Origin: Streptococcus hyointestinalis
GTDB taxonomy: Bacteria > Bacillota > Bacilli > Lactobacillales > Streptococcaceae
NCBI RefSeq assembly: GCF_900459405.1
Contig: NZ_UHFN01000007.1
Coordinates: 1,612,001-1,676,000, forward strand
Direction: 5' to 3'
Length of the DNA stretch: 64,000 nucleotides
This document shows, one piece after another, positions 55,607 through 63,935 of the stretch. How positions within the stretch are numbered: the stretch's first letter is position 1; every line of letters begins with the position of its first letter. The position numbers and the translations under genes are program-made. The notes beneath the pieces are model-generated. The model ran no database searches. It saw only the letters and a list, made by a program, of their open reading frames with translations, and was not told where the DNA came from.

Positions 55607-57115
55607 ATGCTGACCTTTGAACATTTGACCATTACACACAAAAAAGACAACGCGGTCCTTATCAATGACCTGACAATGACTATAAACGCCTGCGATAAAG
55701 TCGCTATCATCGGTGAGGAGGGCTGCGGCAAATCAACACTTCTCTCCTTTATGAGAGAGGAGAGCGCTATTAGTAGCTATGCTGAGGTTTCTGGGATTTG
55801 CCGTAGAAACTACAGGCGTGTTGCCTATCTGCCGCCGTTTATCGACCCAACGCTTCTAACACTTTCTATTTCTGACTTTATTGATAGGAGTATTGACTAT
55901 ACGGCATTTGACTACGGGCTTTTTTATCAGCTAGCGCATGAGCTTGGTTTTGACAGTAAACGCTTTGAGGATGAGAGTCCTCTAGCTGTTCTTTCTGGCG
56001 GGGAAAAGTTTAAGCTGCAGTTGCTACTTCTACTAGCTCATGAGCCAGATTGTCTCTTACTTGATGAGCCGACCAGTGACTTAGACTTTGAGACGATTAC
56101 GTGGCTGATAGGCTTCATCCAAAAGAGCATGCTAACGATTATCTTTGTTTCGCATGATGATTACTTTTTAAGCCAAACAGCGACTCGTATCATTCACCTC
56201 GAGCAGGTCAAAAAACGCCGTGAAAGCAAGACCCACACAAGTAAAATGGGCTATAAGGACTATCTAGACAACCGCAAGAAAAATTTTCACCATCAAGAGC
56301 GACTAGCGACTGAGCAAGAGCGCCAATACCAAAAAGATATGACAAAGCTGAACCGCACCATGTCTGCTGTCCACCATGCACTCAATACCACAAAAGACAG
56401 CACTGCTGGGCGTCTTTTGGCAAAGAAGATGAAAAATCTCAAATCACGCCAAAAACGCCTTGAGCGTGAAAAAGACGATTTCTATGACAAGCCTGCTTCT
56501 ACTGAAGCGATTGAGCTCGTTTTTTCCGCCGTAGAGCCTCTGCCTAAAACCAAACAACTCCTCTCCTATGACCAGCACAAGCTGTCTAGCGGACAAGTGA
56601 TTGATTTACACATTTGGGGGCAGGATAAGATTGTCATCACAGGCAAAAACGGTATTGGAAAGACTTTGCTTTTAAAAGACATCAGAAACCAGCTAACGCA
56701 AAAGGGTTATACGGTCAGCTACATGCCCCAAGACTACCTTGAAGAACTGGATGAAAATAAAACAGCACTTGATTTCCTAGAAAGAACACGACGTAGGGCT
56801 GAGGCACGCACGCTCCTTGCCAAGCTCCAATTTACCCCGCAGGAAATCCAGCACCCCATCTCAAATCTGTCTAGCGGGCAAAAGGCAAAGCTCTTTTTCT
56901 GCCGTATGGTTTTGGATGAAGCGCAAATCCTGCTCTTGGACGAGCCAACACGACACCTCTCACCCCTTTCTCAGCCAGAAATTCGCCAACTCTTTAGAAA
57001 TTACACAGGCTGTATCATCGCTGTCTCGCATGATTACCATTTTATCCATGAAGTGGGAGATAGCATTTATCAACTGACACAAAACGAGCTGACTTTACTA
57101 GCAGGCAAGCCGTAA
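55607..57115 (+). CDS. ABC-F ATPase, probable ribosome-protection type resistance factor
   Basis: The 502-residue protein has two ABC domains and no membrane segment. Domain 1 has Walker A GEEGCGKST near 38, LSGGEKFKLQL near 128 and LLLDEPTSDLDFET near 149. A charged linker (about 200-300, rich in Lys, Arg and Gln) follows, the part that reaches into the ribosome in this family. Domain 2 has GKNGIGKTLLL near 347, NLSSGQKAKLFF near 423 and LLLDEPTRHLSPL near 443. The attenuator leader found upstream is of the type used by antibiotic-responsive ABC-F genes. Which drug class is protected against is unknown, and a housekeeping role cannot be excluded. Confidence 0.88.
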   Translation: MLTFEHLTITHKKDNAVLINDLTMTINACDKVAIIGEEGCGKSTLLSFMREESAISSYAEVSGICRRNYRRVAYLPPFIDPTLLTLSISDFIDRSIDYTAFDYGLFYQLAHELGFDSKRFEDESPLAVLSGGEKFKLQLLLLLAHEPDCLLLDEPTSDLDFETITWLIGFIQKSMLTIIFVSHDDYFLSQTATRIIHLEQVKKRRESKTHTSKMGYKDYLDNRKKNFHHQERLATEQERQYQKDMTKLNRTMSAVHHALNTTKDSTAGRLLAKKMKNLKSRQKRLEREKDDFYDKPASTEAIELVFSAVEPLPKTKQLLSYDQHKLSSGQVIDLHIWGQDKIVITGKNGIGKTLLLKDIRNQLTQKGYTVSYMPQDYLEELDENKTALDFLERTRRRAEARTLLAKLQFTPQEIQHPISNLSSGQKAKLFFCRMVLDEAQILLLDEPTRHLSPLSQPEIRQLFRNYTGCIIAVSHDYHFIHEVGDSIYQLTQNELTLLAGKP

Positions 57116-57140
57116 CAACAAAGCTGAAAGTACATAAACA

Positions 57141-57169
57141 TTGCACAATAGCCTATCTTTTGATATGAT
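57141..57169 (+). promoter_or_regulatory. Promoter placing the start point at the ATG of the small membrane protein
   Basis: TTGCAC and TATGAT are 17 bases apart. The expected start of the RNA coincides with ATG 57176. Confidence 0.65.
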
Positions 57170-57175
57170 AATCTT

Positions 57176-57556
57176 ATGCGTAATTTTATCTCTGTTTTGC
57201 TGGCGGATATGGATAGACACATTCTTGTTGATGTCAAGACAAGTAAGCAAAAAAGACAAACCTTTTGGTGTTCTTTTCTCGCTTACCTTATCGTCTTTCT
57301 CCTCTCCATTGCAACCATACTTCTGACTTTTTATTTGTTGTTCCAAGGCTTGCTCAATCAACAAATCATCTACTACATCGGAGCTCTCCTTGTCTTTTTG
57401 CTCGCCTTTTTCATGAGCTATCAGCTCATCCTCTACACACCTACGTTTTTTAAAAACAGCGTTTTTATGGTTGGTCATGTCCTCATCCGCAAAATCAAAG
57501 CGCACCGTCAAGGTAAAACAGAAAAACAAAAACATAAAGAAAAAGAAAATCACTGA
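57176..57556 (+). CDS. Small two-helix membrane protein of unknown function
   Basis: The 126-residue protein has two hydrophobic segments (about 30-55 and 63-88) and a strongly basic C-terminal tail rich in Lys, His and Gln. No family was recognised. There is no Shine-Dalgarno site before ATG 57176 and the promoter -10 ends only six bases upstream, so the mRNA may be leaderless. It follows the ABC-F gene by 60 bases on the same strand. Confidence 0.7.
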   Translation: MRNFISVLLADMDRHILVDVKTSKQKRQTFWCSFLAYLIVFLLSIATILLTFYLLFQGLLNQQIIYYIGALLVFLLAFFMSYQLILYTPTFFKNSVFMVGHVLIRKIKAHRQGKTEKQKHKEKENH

Positions 57557-57576
57557 TAAATTTATCAGTGATTTTC
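57545..57576. terminator. Bidirectional terminator between convergent genes
   Basis: A perfect 16-base inverted repeat, GAAAATCACTGATAAA, with T-rich flanks covers the stop of the small membrane protein and precedes the MFS gene end. Confidence 0.88.
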
Positions 57577-57591
57577 TTTATGTTCTTCAAA

Positions 57592-59271
57592 CTACTTGGA
57601 CATTCCCTTTTTGGGAAATAGCAGAAAAGAAAAAGTGGATAAGGCGACAAAGACAATCGAATACTGGTACAATTTTGTGAAGGCTTTTGTATAGCGTTTT
57701 TTGGCATACATCTTGATTTTTTGAATAGCGGTGTTGATTTGTTTATTTATTGTCTGAAATTTCTTCGTCACCGTCTCTTCAACACTGCTGTGAATTTGTT
57801 TTTTCTGCTCATTACTGACAGTACTTGGGTATTGAGATAGAACGGCTTCATAGTTTTCTTCAATGATACGATCTTTTTCTTTTTTTGAAAAATGATTTGT
57901 CGAAGTCGGTGTGCTGGTACTTTTACCCAAGGAACTAGCTGCGGTCTCAATAATTGTCTTTTGTTTTGAGGCACTGACATCTATTGTTTTGACAATCTTT
58001 GTGATATAGTCAATGGATTCAGACTTTGCTGTTGTCAGATTAGCATATAGACCACTGACATAGATAGCTACAGCTAAGACAATACCAATCTGCCTTAAGA
58101 CACCAGCAACACTCTGTGAAGCACTTAGCAAAGTTCCCGTAAAGTCAGACGCTGCTAAAACAGTGATAGGACCAGCGATGATACCATAGCCACCACCTAG
58201 GATAAGACAAGCCATACTCGTTTGAACAACATTTGACATCTCAATTTGAGTGAAGAGATAATAAGCAATAGTCATTAAGATAAAACCACTGGCAATCACA
58301 ACTCTTGGACCAAGCTTATCAATCATCAGCGCAGCGATTGGAGAGAAGATAAAAATGATTGCCGTAATGGGTGTCATCAAAAGAGCAGCAACTAATTCCG
58401 TTTTATTTTGCACTCTTGTAAAGTAGGTTGGAAGAACAACAGTGACAGCCACTAAAAAAACATTACTAAGTAAACCAGCAAGAGCAGCACCTGTGAAGGC
58501 TTTGTTTTTAAAAAGCTCAAGCGGCACCATAGGCTGCTTGAAACGCTTTTCCCAAAGAATAGAGAGAACCAATAAGACGATAGAACTACTGAGCAGTGAC
58601 AAGATAGTGATACTCGTCCAACCCCAGCTACGCCCTTGAACTAAACCTAATGTCATAGTAAAAAGCGTCAGCATACATAAGGCAGCACCCAAAACATCAC
58701 TCTCTACTCTCTCTCCTCTTTCTTTAAGTCCGAGACAAGTCACACAGATAAGAAAAGCAAGAGCTGTCAGTGGAAGATTGATGAGAAAAATCCACTCCCA
58801 TCCCAGAAACTGTGTCACTACTCCTCCTATTGTTGGTCCTAAAGCGGATGCCAGCCCCTGTGTCACACCCAGCGCTGCAATAACGCCTTTTCGTGCCTCT
58901 AAACTGACCGTATTTATGCCTATCGTCATGGATAGAGGAAAGATAAGAGCAGCACCCATACTTTGAATAGCTCGCCCTATGATAAGCTGTGTAAGTGTTG
59001 TACTAAGCGAAGACATCAATGAACCTATAGCAAACAGCAACAAAGCCAGTAGATAACATTTGTGATTGCCGAACCTTTCTGCTAATTGACTCAAAGGAAT
59101 GGTGAGTGAAGTAAACAGTATCGTGTAGATGTTCAATGCCCACTGCAAATTATTGAGCGTCACATCTAAACTATCTTGTATGGATGGAAGTGCAATGTTC
59201 ATCACTGTTGTGTCCAGCATACAGAGAAAAATGCCAATGCACATGGCAAAGATTGAAAGTACTTTTTTCAT
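57592..59271 (-). CDS. MFS multidrug exporter of the DHA2 (EmrB/QacA) family
   Basis: The 559-residue protein has about 14 membrane segments. The family motif C-like LDTTVMNIALPSIQ is near 19 and motif A-like LAERFGNHKCYLLALLL near 62; RAIQSMGAALIFPLSMTIG follows near 99. A long hydrophilic stretch (about 425-520) before the last helix is unusual in size and rich in Ser, Thr and Lys. It should be a proton-driven drug or metabolite exporter. It is divergent from a PadR regulator with which it shares a promoter region. Confidence 0.92.
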   Translation of the reverse strand: MKKVLSIFAMCIGIFLCMLDTTVMNIALPSIQDSLDVTLNNLQWALNIYTILFTSLTIPLSQLAERFGNHKCYLLALLLFAIGSLMSSLSTTLTQLIIGRAIQSMGAALIFPLSMTIGINTVSLEARKGVIAALGVTQGLASALGPTIGGVVTQFLGWEWIFLINLPLTALAFLICVTCLGLKERGERVESDVLGAALCMLTLFTMTLGLVQGRSWGWTSITILSLLSSSIVLLVLSILWEKRFKQPMVPLELFKNKAFTGAALAGLLSNVFLVAVTVVLPTYFTRVQNKTELVAALLMTPITAIIFIFSPIAALMIDKLGPRVVIASGFILMTIAYYLFTQIEMSNVVQTSMACLILGGGYGIIAGPITVLAASDFTGTLLSASQSVAGVLRQIGIVLAVAIYVSGLYANLTTAKSESIDYITKIVKTIDVSASKQKTIIETAASSLGKSTSTPTSTNHFSKKEKDRIIEENYEAVLSQYPSTVSNEQKKQIHSSVEETVTKKFQTINKQINTAIQKIKMYAKKRYTKAFTKLYQYSIVFVALSTFSFLLFPKKGMSK

Positions 59272-59300
59272 TTCAGACCTCCTTTTGTATTAACAATAAT

Positions 59301-59360
59301 AATATAAACTATATCTATATAAAAGTCAACATTGACTTACATCACAAATTGGTATATGAT
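59301..59360. promoter_or_regulatory. Back-to-back promoters sharing a palindromic operator
   Basis: The palindrome AAGTCAA-CA-TTGACTT (59323-59338) contains the -35 of both genes. Rightward, TTGACT (59332-59337) is 17 bases from TATGAT (59355-59360). Leftward, TTGACT (59324-59329) is 17 bases from TATATT (59301-59306). CTATATCT/AGATATAG repeats lie further out on each side. One bound dimer could shut off both genes. Confidence 0.8.
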
Positions 59361-59409
59361 AAAAAGATATAGCATAGAAAGCATTACTAAACCAAAGGAG
59401 GGGCAGACT

Positions 59410-59931
59410 TTGAAGGGAAGAGACGTTATTTTAGGGATACTCAGTCAAAGCGAAAAAACGGGCTATGAAATCAATGATATTTTACAAAATCGACTGTCCT
59501 ATTTTTACGATGGCACCTACGGAATGATATACCCTACTCTTAGGAAACTCGAGCAAGAATGTCTAGTCTCTAAAAAAGTCATCGTCCAAACAGGAAAACC
59601 CAATAAAAATGTGTACTCTATAACGCCTGCTGGCGAAAAAGAGCTGCTAAATTATCTGGAGTCAGATGTGGCAGATGATAGTTTCAAGTCTGATTTTTTG
59701 ATGCGTCTCTTTTTTGCGACCAATCTTAGCGATCAAGAGATTGTCACACTCATCGAAGACGAAATCGCAAGAAAAGAACAAAAAATCGCCCAGCTAGAGA
59801 AAAACTATGAGATTTGGAAAGAGCAGGGCATCAGCAAGAACCAAGAGCTGACCTTGCGTTATGGTTTAGCACAGTATATCACCAACAAGAAATTCTTAGA
59901 AGAAGAATTAAAAAACTACAAAAAACATTAA
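59410..59931 (+). CDS. PadR-family transcriptional regulator
   Basis: The protein has 173 residues from TTG 59410, which has AAAGGAGGGG six bases before it; upstream residues in the same frame lie in the promoter. The winged helix has LKGRDVILGILSQSEKTGYEI near 1 and YDGTYGMIYPTLRKLEQECLV near 38. The C-terminal Vir-like domain has a coiled coil (about 115-150) for dimer formation. It probably represses the divergent MFS exporter and itself and lets go on binding a drug-like ligand. Confidence 0.9.
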   Translation: MKGRDVILGILSQSEKTGYEINDILQNRLSYFYDGTYGMIYPTLRKLEQECLVSKKVIVQTGKPNKNVYSITPAGEKELLNYLESDVADDSFKSDFLMRLFFATNLSDQEIVTLIEDEIARKEQKIAQLEKNYEIWKEQGISKNQELTLRYGLAQYITNKKFLEEELKNYKKH

Positions 59932-59963
59932 AAAGGTCTGATGATAATCATCAGACCTTTTGT
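59931..59963 (+). terminator. Intrinsic terminator of the padR-type gene
   Basis: AAAGGTCTGATGA and TCATCAGACCTTT form a 13-base-pair stem with a T run. The ISL3 copy B target duplication starts at the end of the T run. Confidence 0.9.
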
Positions 59964-59968
59964 TATTT

Positions 59969-61379
59969 GGCTCTATAATATCTGTAGTGGGTAACGCCAC
60001 CTCAGAGGTTATAGGGCTTTTTATCTGTATGAAAAAAGTCCCATAAGACTTATAATGAAAAGCAACCACACCATCATTAGGAAGTACTTATGGAACATAT
60101 TAAGAATAGCACAAAACTCATTGGAATCAAAGACTTAAACATCAAAATATCAATTGTTCTCAAACATCAGACTCGCATCGAGATAAGAGCCGAGCTGGAT
60201 TACCCCGCTCCAGCCTGTCCGCATTGTCAGGGAAAGATGATCAAATACGATTTTCAAAGACCTTCCACCATCCCAATCTTAGACGTCCAAGGTATGGCAA
60301 CTGTCCTAAAGCTCAGGAAGCGACGCTTTCAATGTAAAGTGTGTCGCAGGGTTTCTGTCGCCAAAACTAGTCTGGTCAAGAAAAATTGCCAAATCTCACA
60401 GCCTGTCTGGGCGAAAATCACCCAACTTCTCATCGAGAAACAGACCAACACGGACATCGCAAAACACCTCCACGTCTCTGTTTCTACCGTTCAAAGACAG
60501 CTAAATGCTTTCTCTTTGAAAGAGAATTTTGAGACTTTGCCAGAGATTTTATCATGGGATGAATTCGCAAGAAACAAGGGAAAGTTGGCTTTCATTGCGC
60601 AAGATTTTAAGACCAAGAAAATCATTGCTCTTCTTGAAAACAATCGCCAAACGACCATCAAAAACCACTTTTACAAGTATTCTAGACAGGCTAGGGAGAA
60701 GGTCAGAGTGGTCACAGTAGACATGTCGGGAGCCTACATTCCTATCATTGGGAAACTATTTCCAAAGGCTCAAATCGTCCTTGACCGTTTCCACATCGTG
60801 CAGCACCTTAGTCGAGCCATGATGACCACTCGCATTGCCATCATGAAGGCATTTGACAAGACGTCTCTGCCTTACAGAGCCATGAAAAATCACTGGAAAA
60901 TCCTGCAAAAAGACAGCAGAAAGCTCTCCGACAAGGCTTTCTACTCCAGAACCTTTCGACAAACTCTGACACCTAGAGAAATTGTCCAGAAAACCTTGGA
61001 TTTTTCGCCTGAGTTACGCTATTACTATGAACTTTACCAGCTACTGCTCTTTCATTTTCAAGAGAAGCGTGTTAAGGCTTTCTTTGGACTCATTCACGAC
61101 AATTTGGGTACTGTCAACGCAAGTTTTTCAAGAGTTTTTCGGACTTTTCTAAAGCACGAAACTTATATTACCAACGCTCTGAAGCAACCTTATTCCAATG
61201 CCAAACTGGAAGCCACTAACAAGCTTATCAAAGACATCAAACGGCAAGCGTTTGGATTTCGTAACTTTAAGAACTTTAGAACCAAGATTCTCATCACTCT
61301 GAACATACAAAGAGAGAGAACGAAAATCGTTCTCTCTCGCACATAGCTTTTCATCACCCACTACAGTTGACAAAGAGCC
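59969..61379 (+). mobile_element. ISL3-family element copy B (intact)
   Basis: The 1411-base unit has terminal inverted repeats GGCTCTATAATATCTGTAGT and GGCTCTTTGTCAACTGTAGT and a perfect 8-base duplication TGTTATTT (59961-59968 and 61380-61387). It serves as the reference that shows where copy A was interrupted. Confidence 0.95.
60090..61346 (+). CDS. ISL3-family transposase, copy B
   Basis: The 418-residue protein differs from copy A in about a dozen residues (for example ARRLHVS to AKHLHVS and AFTFKDN to AFSLKEN). The zinc-finger cysteines, helix-turn-helix and DDE motifs are all kept. Confidence 0.94.
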   Translation: MEHIKNSTKLIGIKDLNIKISIVLKHQTRIEIRAELDYPAPACPHCQGKMIKYDFQRPSTIPILDVQGMATVLKLRKRRFQCKVCRRVSVAKTSLVKKNCQISQPVWAKITQLLIEKQTNTDIAKHLHVSVSTVQRQLNAFSLKENFETLPEILSWDEFARNKGKLAFIAQDFKTKKIIALLENNRQTTIKNHFYKYSRQAREKVRVVTVDMSGAYIPIIGKLFPKAQIVLDRFHIVQHLSRAMMTTRIAIMKAFDKTSLPYRAMKNHWKILQKDSRKLSDKAFYSRTFRQTLTPREIVQKTLDFSPELRYYYELYQLLLFHFQEKRVKAFFGLIHDNLGTVNASFSRVFRTFLKHETYITNALKQPYSNAKLEATNKLIKDIKRQAFGFRNFKNFRTKILITLNIQRERTKIVLSRT

Positions 61380-61390
61380 TGTTATTTTCG

Positions 61391-61558
61391 CTACTTCTTA
61401 TCAGCTTTGTTTTTTTCTTTTTTCTCACGCTCTAATCGTAGTTTACGATTAGGGTTTAGCTCATTGAATAGGGCTTCTAGTTTGTCAGCATTCCAGACAT
61501 CTGCTGCTGAGACGAAATTGCCGTTTTCGTCCTTAAATGATATGGGTTTATCTCCCAT
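61391..61558 (-). CDS. Small charged protein encoded after obgE
   Basis: The frame gives 55 residues, MGDKPISFKDENGNFVSAAD onward, with a WNADKLEALFNELNPNRKLRL core and a tail of Lys and Glu. AAAGGAGGCGATT precedes the ATG 12 bases beyond the obgE stop, so it is probably translated from the obgE mRNA. Codon use and ribosome site support a real gene. Function unknown. Confidence 0.8.
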   Translation of the reverse strand: MGDKPISFKDENGNFVSAADVWNADKLEALFNELNPNRKLRLEREKKEKNKADKK

Positions 61559-61570
61559 AATCGCCTCCTT

Positions 61571-62884
61571 TTAGTCAACAAACTCAAACTCAAAATTGCC
61601 GATACGAACGATATCGCCGTCCTTAGCTCCACGCTCACGTAGCGCCTCATCAACACCCATGCCACGCAACTGACGAGCAAACTTCATGACAGACTCGTCA
61701 CGTTCCATATTGGTCATGATAAAGAGTTTTTCGAGTTTCTCACCTGAGAGTACCCAAGCAGCATCATCAGCACGTGAAATCTCAAAGGGACGCTCGTCTT
61801 CATTAAAGCCATAGTAGACCTCACCTTGCTCCATATCACTCTCATCATAAAGCAAGAACTCACCAGTCTTATCAAGCAATTCTACTGTCGCTTCTAAGAG
61901 ATTGTCCAATCCTTGATGAGATAGGCTAGAGATTGGGAAAATCATTGGTAGCTCGTCAAACTCATCATAGCCAGCTGCTAGCTTTTCCTTGAAGACACGT
62001 AGATTTTCCTCGGCTTCTGGCATGTCCATTTTATTTGCCACGATAATCTGTGGACGCTCCATAAGGCGCAAGTTGTAGCTCTCAAGCTCGTGGTTAATGG
62101 CTAGATAATCCTCATAAGGATCACGCCCTTCGCTAGCTGACATGTCGATGACATGCAGGATGACACGAGTGCGCTCAATGTGGCGCAAGAACTGTGTCCC
62201 TAAGCCGACACCTTGGCTGGCACCCTCGATAAGCCCAGGAAGATCCGCCATAGCAAAGCTCTCACCAGACTTGGTGCGCACCATACCGAGATTTGGGACG
62301 ATGGTGGTAAAGTGGTAAGCCCCAATCTTAGGTTTGGCTGCGCTAACCACACTAAGTAGTGTCGATTTTCCAACGGAAGGAAAGCCCACCAAACCAACAT
62401 CAGCTAAGATTTTCAACTCCAGCTGCAAGTCACGTTCTTCACCAGGTTCACCATTTTCCGCGATTTCTGGTGCTGGATTGCGAGGGGTCGCAAAGCGGAT
62501 ATTGCCTCGCCCACCACGTCCACCGTGTGCAATGACAAACTCCTGCCCATTTTCAATCATATCGGTGATGACCTTGCCAGTATTGGCGTCACGCACTGTA
62601 GTACCAGGAGGAATCGGGACAATCAAGTCCTCAGCTCCACGACCGTGCATGCCCTTAGTCATGCCCTTTTCACCAGCTTTTGCCTTGAAATGGCGATTAT
62701 AGCGAAAGTCCATGAGCGTACGTAGACCCTCGTCCACTTTAAAAATGACAGAACCGCCTCGTCCGCCGTCCCCGCCCCAAGGACCGCCGTTAGGAACGTA
62801 CTTTTCCCTGCGAAAGGCAACCATGCCGTCTCCGCCACGACCTGCTTTGACGCTGATTTTTGCTGTATCTAAAAACATACTCAT
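61571..62884 (-). CDS. obgE: GTPase ObgE/CgtA
   Basis: The 437-residue protein has the glycine-rich Obg fold (about 1-158, with [14 protein letters not shown] and [15 protein letters not shown]). The G domain has P-loop [22 protein letters not shown] near 166, [16 protein letters not shown] near 212 and NKMD near 282. A C-terminal OCT domain ends it (about 360-437). It is an essential ribosome-assembly and stress GTPase. Confidence 0.97.
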   Translation of the reverse strand: MSMFLDTAKISVKAGRGGDGMVAFRREKYVPNGGPWGGDGGRGGSVIFKVDEGLRTLMDFRYNRHFKAKAGEKGMTKGMHGRGAEDLIVPIPPGTTVRDANTGKVITDMIENGQEFVIAHGGRGGRGNIRFATPRNPAPEIAENGEPGEERDLQLELKILADVGLVGFPSVGKSTLLSVVSAAKPKIGAYHFTTIVPNLGMVRTKSGESFAMADLPGLIEGASQGVGLGTQFLRHIERTRVILHVIDMSASEGRDPYEDYLAINHELESYNLRLMERPQIIVANKMDMPEAEENLRVFKEKLAAGYDEFDELPMIFPISSLSHQGLDNLLEATVELLDKTGEFLLYDESDMEQGEVYYGFNEDERPFEISRADDAAWVLSGEKLEKLFIMTNMERDESVMKFARQLRGMGVDEALRERGAKDGDIVRIGNFEFEFVD

Positions 62885-62913
62885 TTTTATTATTACCTAT
62901 TCTTTATCAGTTT

Positions 62914-62936
62914 AAAAAAACGCTTATAAAGCGCTT
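62914..62936 (-). terminator. Intrinsic terminator of the DUF4044 gene
   Basis: On the minus strand GCGCTT and AAGCGT pair across a short loop and are followed by seven T residues, just beyond the stop at 62942. Confidence 0.8.
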
Positions 62937-62941
62937 TACAG

Positions 62942-63076
62942 TTACATACCTGTCACACCAGCAAGAGCTGTGAACAATATCCCTCCGATGGTCACGATAA
63001 TCATCACAATCACGACAATCATCGTTAACTTTTCAAACGGTGTTTTCTTACGTGGCCCATTATCTCCAAATGCCAT
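62942..63076 (-). CDS. DUF4044-type small membrane protein
   Basis: The frame gives 44 residues, MAFGDNGPRKKTPFEKLTMI onward, then one long hydrophobic helix (about 19-41). The N-terminal RKKTPFEKLT and single helix are the pattern of the DUF4044 family of Firmicutes. AGAGGTAG lies nine bases before the ATG. Function unknown. Confidence 0.85.
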   Translation of the reverse strand: MAFGDNGPRKKTPFEKLTMIVVIVMIIVTIGGILFTALAGVTGM

Positions 63077-63144
63077 GACATACTACCTCTTTTTGCTTGT
63101 TTCTACTATCTTACCATGAAATCAGCCTTTTCGCAAATAGAAAA

Positions 63145-63873
63145 CTATAGTAGCACATCAAATGCCGCAAGCGCTTCTAGCTCTTTTTCTGTGAGCCTGC
63201 GATAAGCCCCTAACGCTAGCTTATCATCAAGTTTTAGCGGTCCCATGGTCAAACGCTTTAGTTGCACCACCGTTTTACCACGACTCGCCACCATGCGCTT
63301 GACTTGGTGAAATTTTCCTTCTCGGATGGTGATATGAACGAGACAAGTCTCCTTTTTGCTGTCACTTGTGATGATAGCAAGCTTTGCTGGCTGACAGGTA
63401 AAGTCCTCTAAGACGATACCAGCTTCAAAAGCTTCCACGTCCTCTGGTGTCATCAGACCTGCAATCTGTGCTTCATAGACCTTGTCCACATGCTTTTTGG
63501 GTGATAACATGGCATGCGCAAGCGCACCGTTATTGGTCATGAGTAGAAGCCCTGTGGTATCTCTATCCAGTCGTCCTACTGGAAAGACTTGCTTCTTTTT
63601 AGCGGTGTCATCGAGCAAATCAAGCACAGTCTTGTGCGCTTTATCCTCTGTCGCAGAGATGACGCCAGACGGTTTATTAAGCATGTAGTAGACAAACTGC
63701 TCATAGCCTAGCACTTGCCCTTGATAGCTAATGGTGTCTGCTGTCTCATCAACTTGAGTCTTGCCTGATGTGACGATACTATCATTAACACGGACGGTTT
63801 TCTTTTTGAGTAGAAGCTTGACTTCTGTTCGTGACCCTATGCCACAGGCAACTAAAAATTTATCTAAACGCAT
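63145..63873 (-). CDS. rsuA: RsuA-family rRNA pseudouridine synthase
   Basis: The 242-residue enzyme has an N-terminal S4 RNA-binding domain (MRLDKFLVACGIGSRTEVK) and the pseudouridine synthase domain with catalytic Asp in VFPVGRLDRDTTGLLLMTN near 97. IREGKFHQVKRMVASRGK near 183 completes the family pattern. RsuA modifies U516 of 16S rRNA. On the minus strand an extended -10, TGCTATAAT, lies about 20 bases upstream of the start. Confidence 0.92.
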   Translation of the reverse strand: MRLDKFLVACGIGSRTEVKLLLKKKTVRVNDSIVTSGKTQVDETADTISYQGQVLGYEQFVYYMLNKPSGVISATEDKAHKTVLDLLDDTAKKKQVFPVGRLDRDTTGLLLMTNNGALAHAMLSPKKHVDKVYEAQIAGLMTPEDVEAFEAGIVLEDFTCQPAKLAIITSDSKKETCLVHITIREGKFHQVKRMVASRGKTVVQLKRLTMGPLKLDDKLALGAYRRLTEKELEALAAFDVLL

Positions 63874-63903
63874 GCGAACTCCTTTACCCTTTTATTATAG
63901 CAT

Positions 63904-63933
63904 AAAGAAAAAGACTGAGAAACTCAGTCTTTT
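63904..63933 (-). terminator. Intrinsic terminator of the gene entering from the right
   Basis: AAGACTGAG and CTCAGTCTT with an AAA loop form a stem just beyond the stop at 63936, with T residues following on the minus strand. Confidence 0.85.
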
Positions 63934-63935
63934 GG

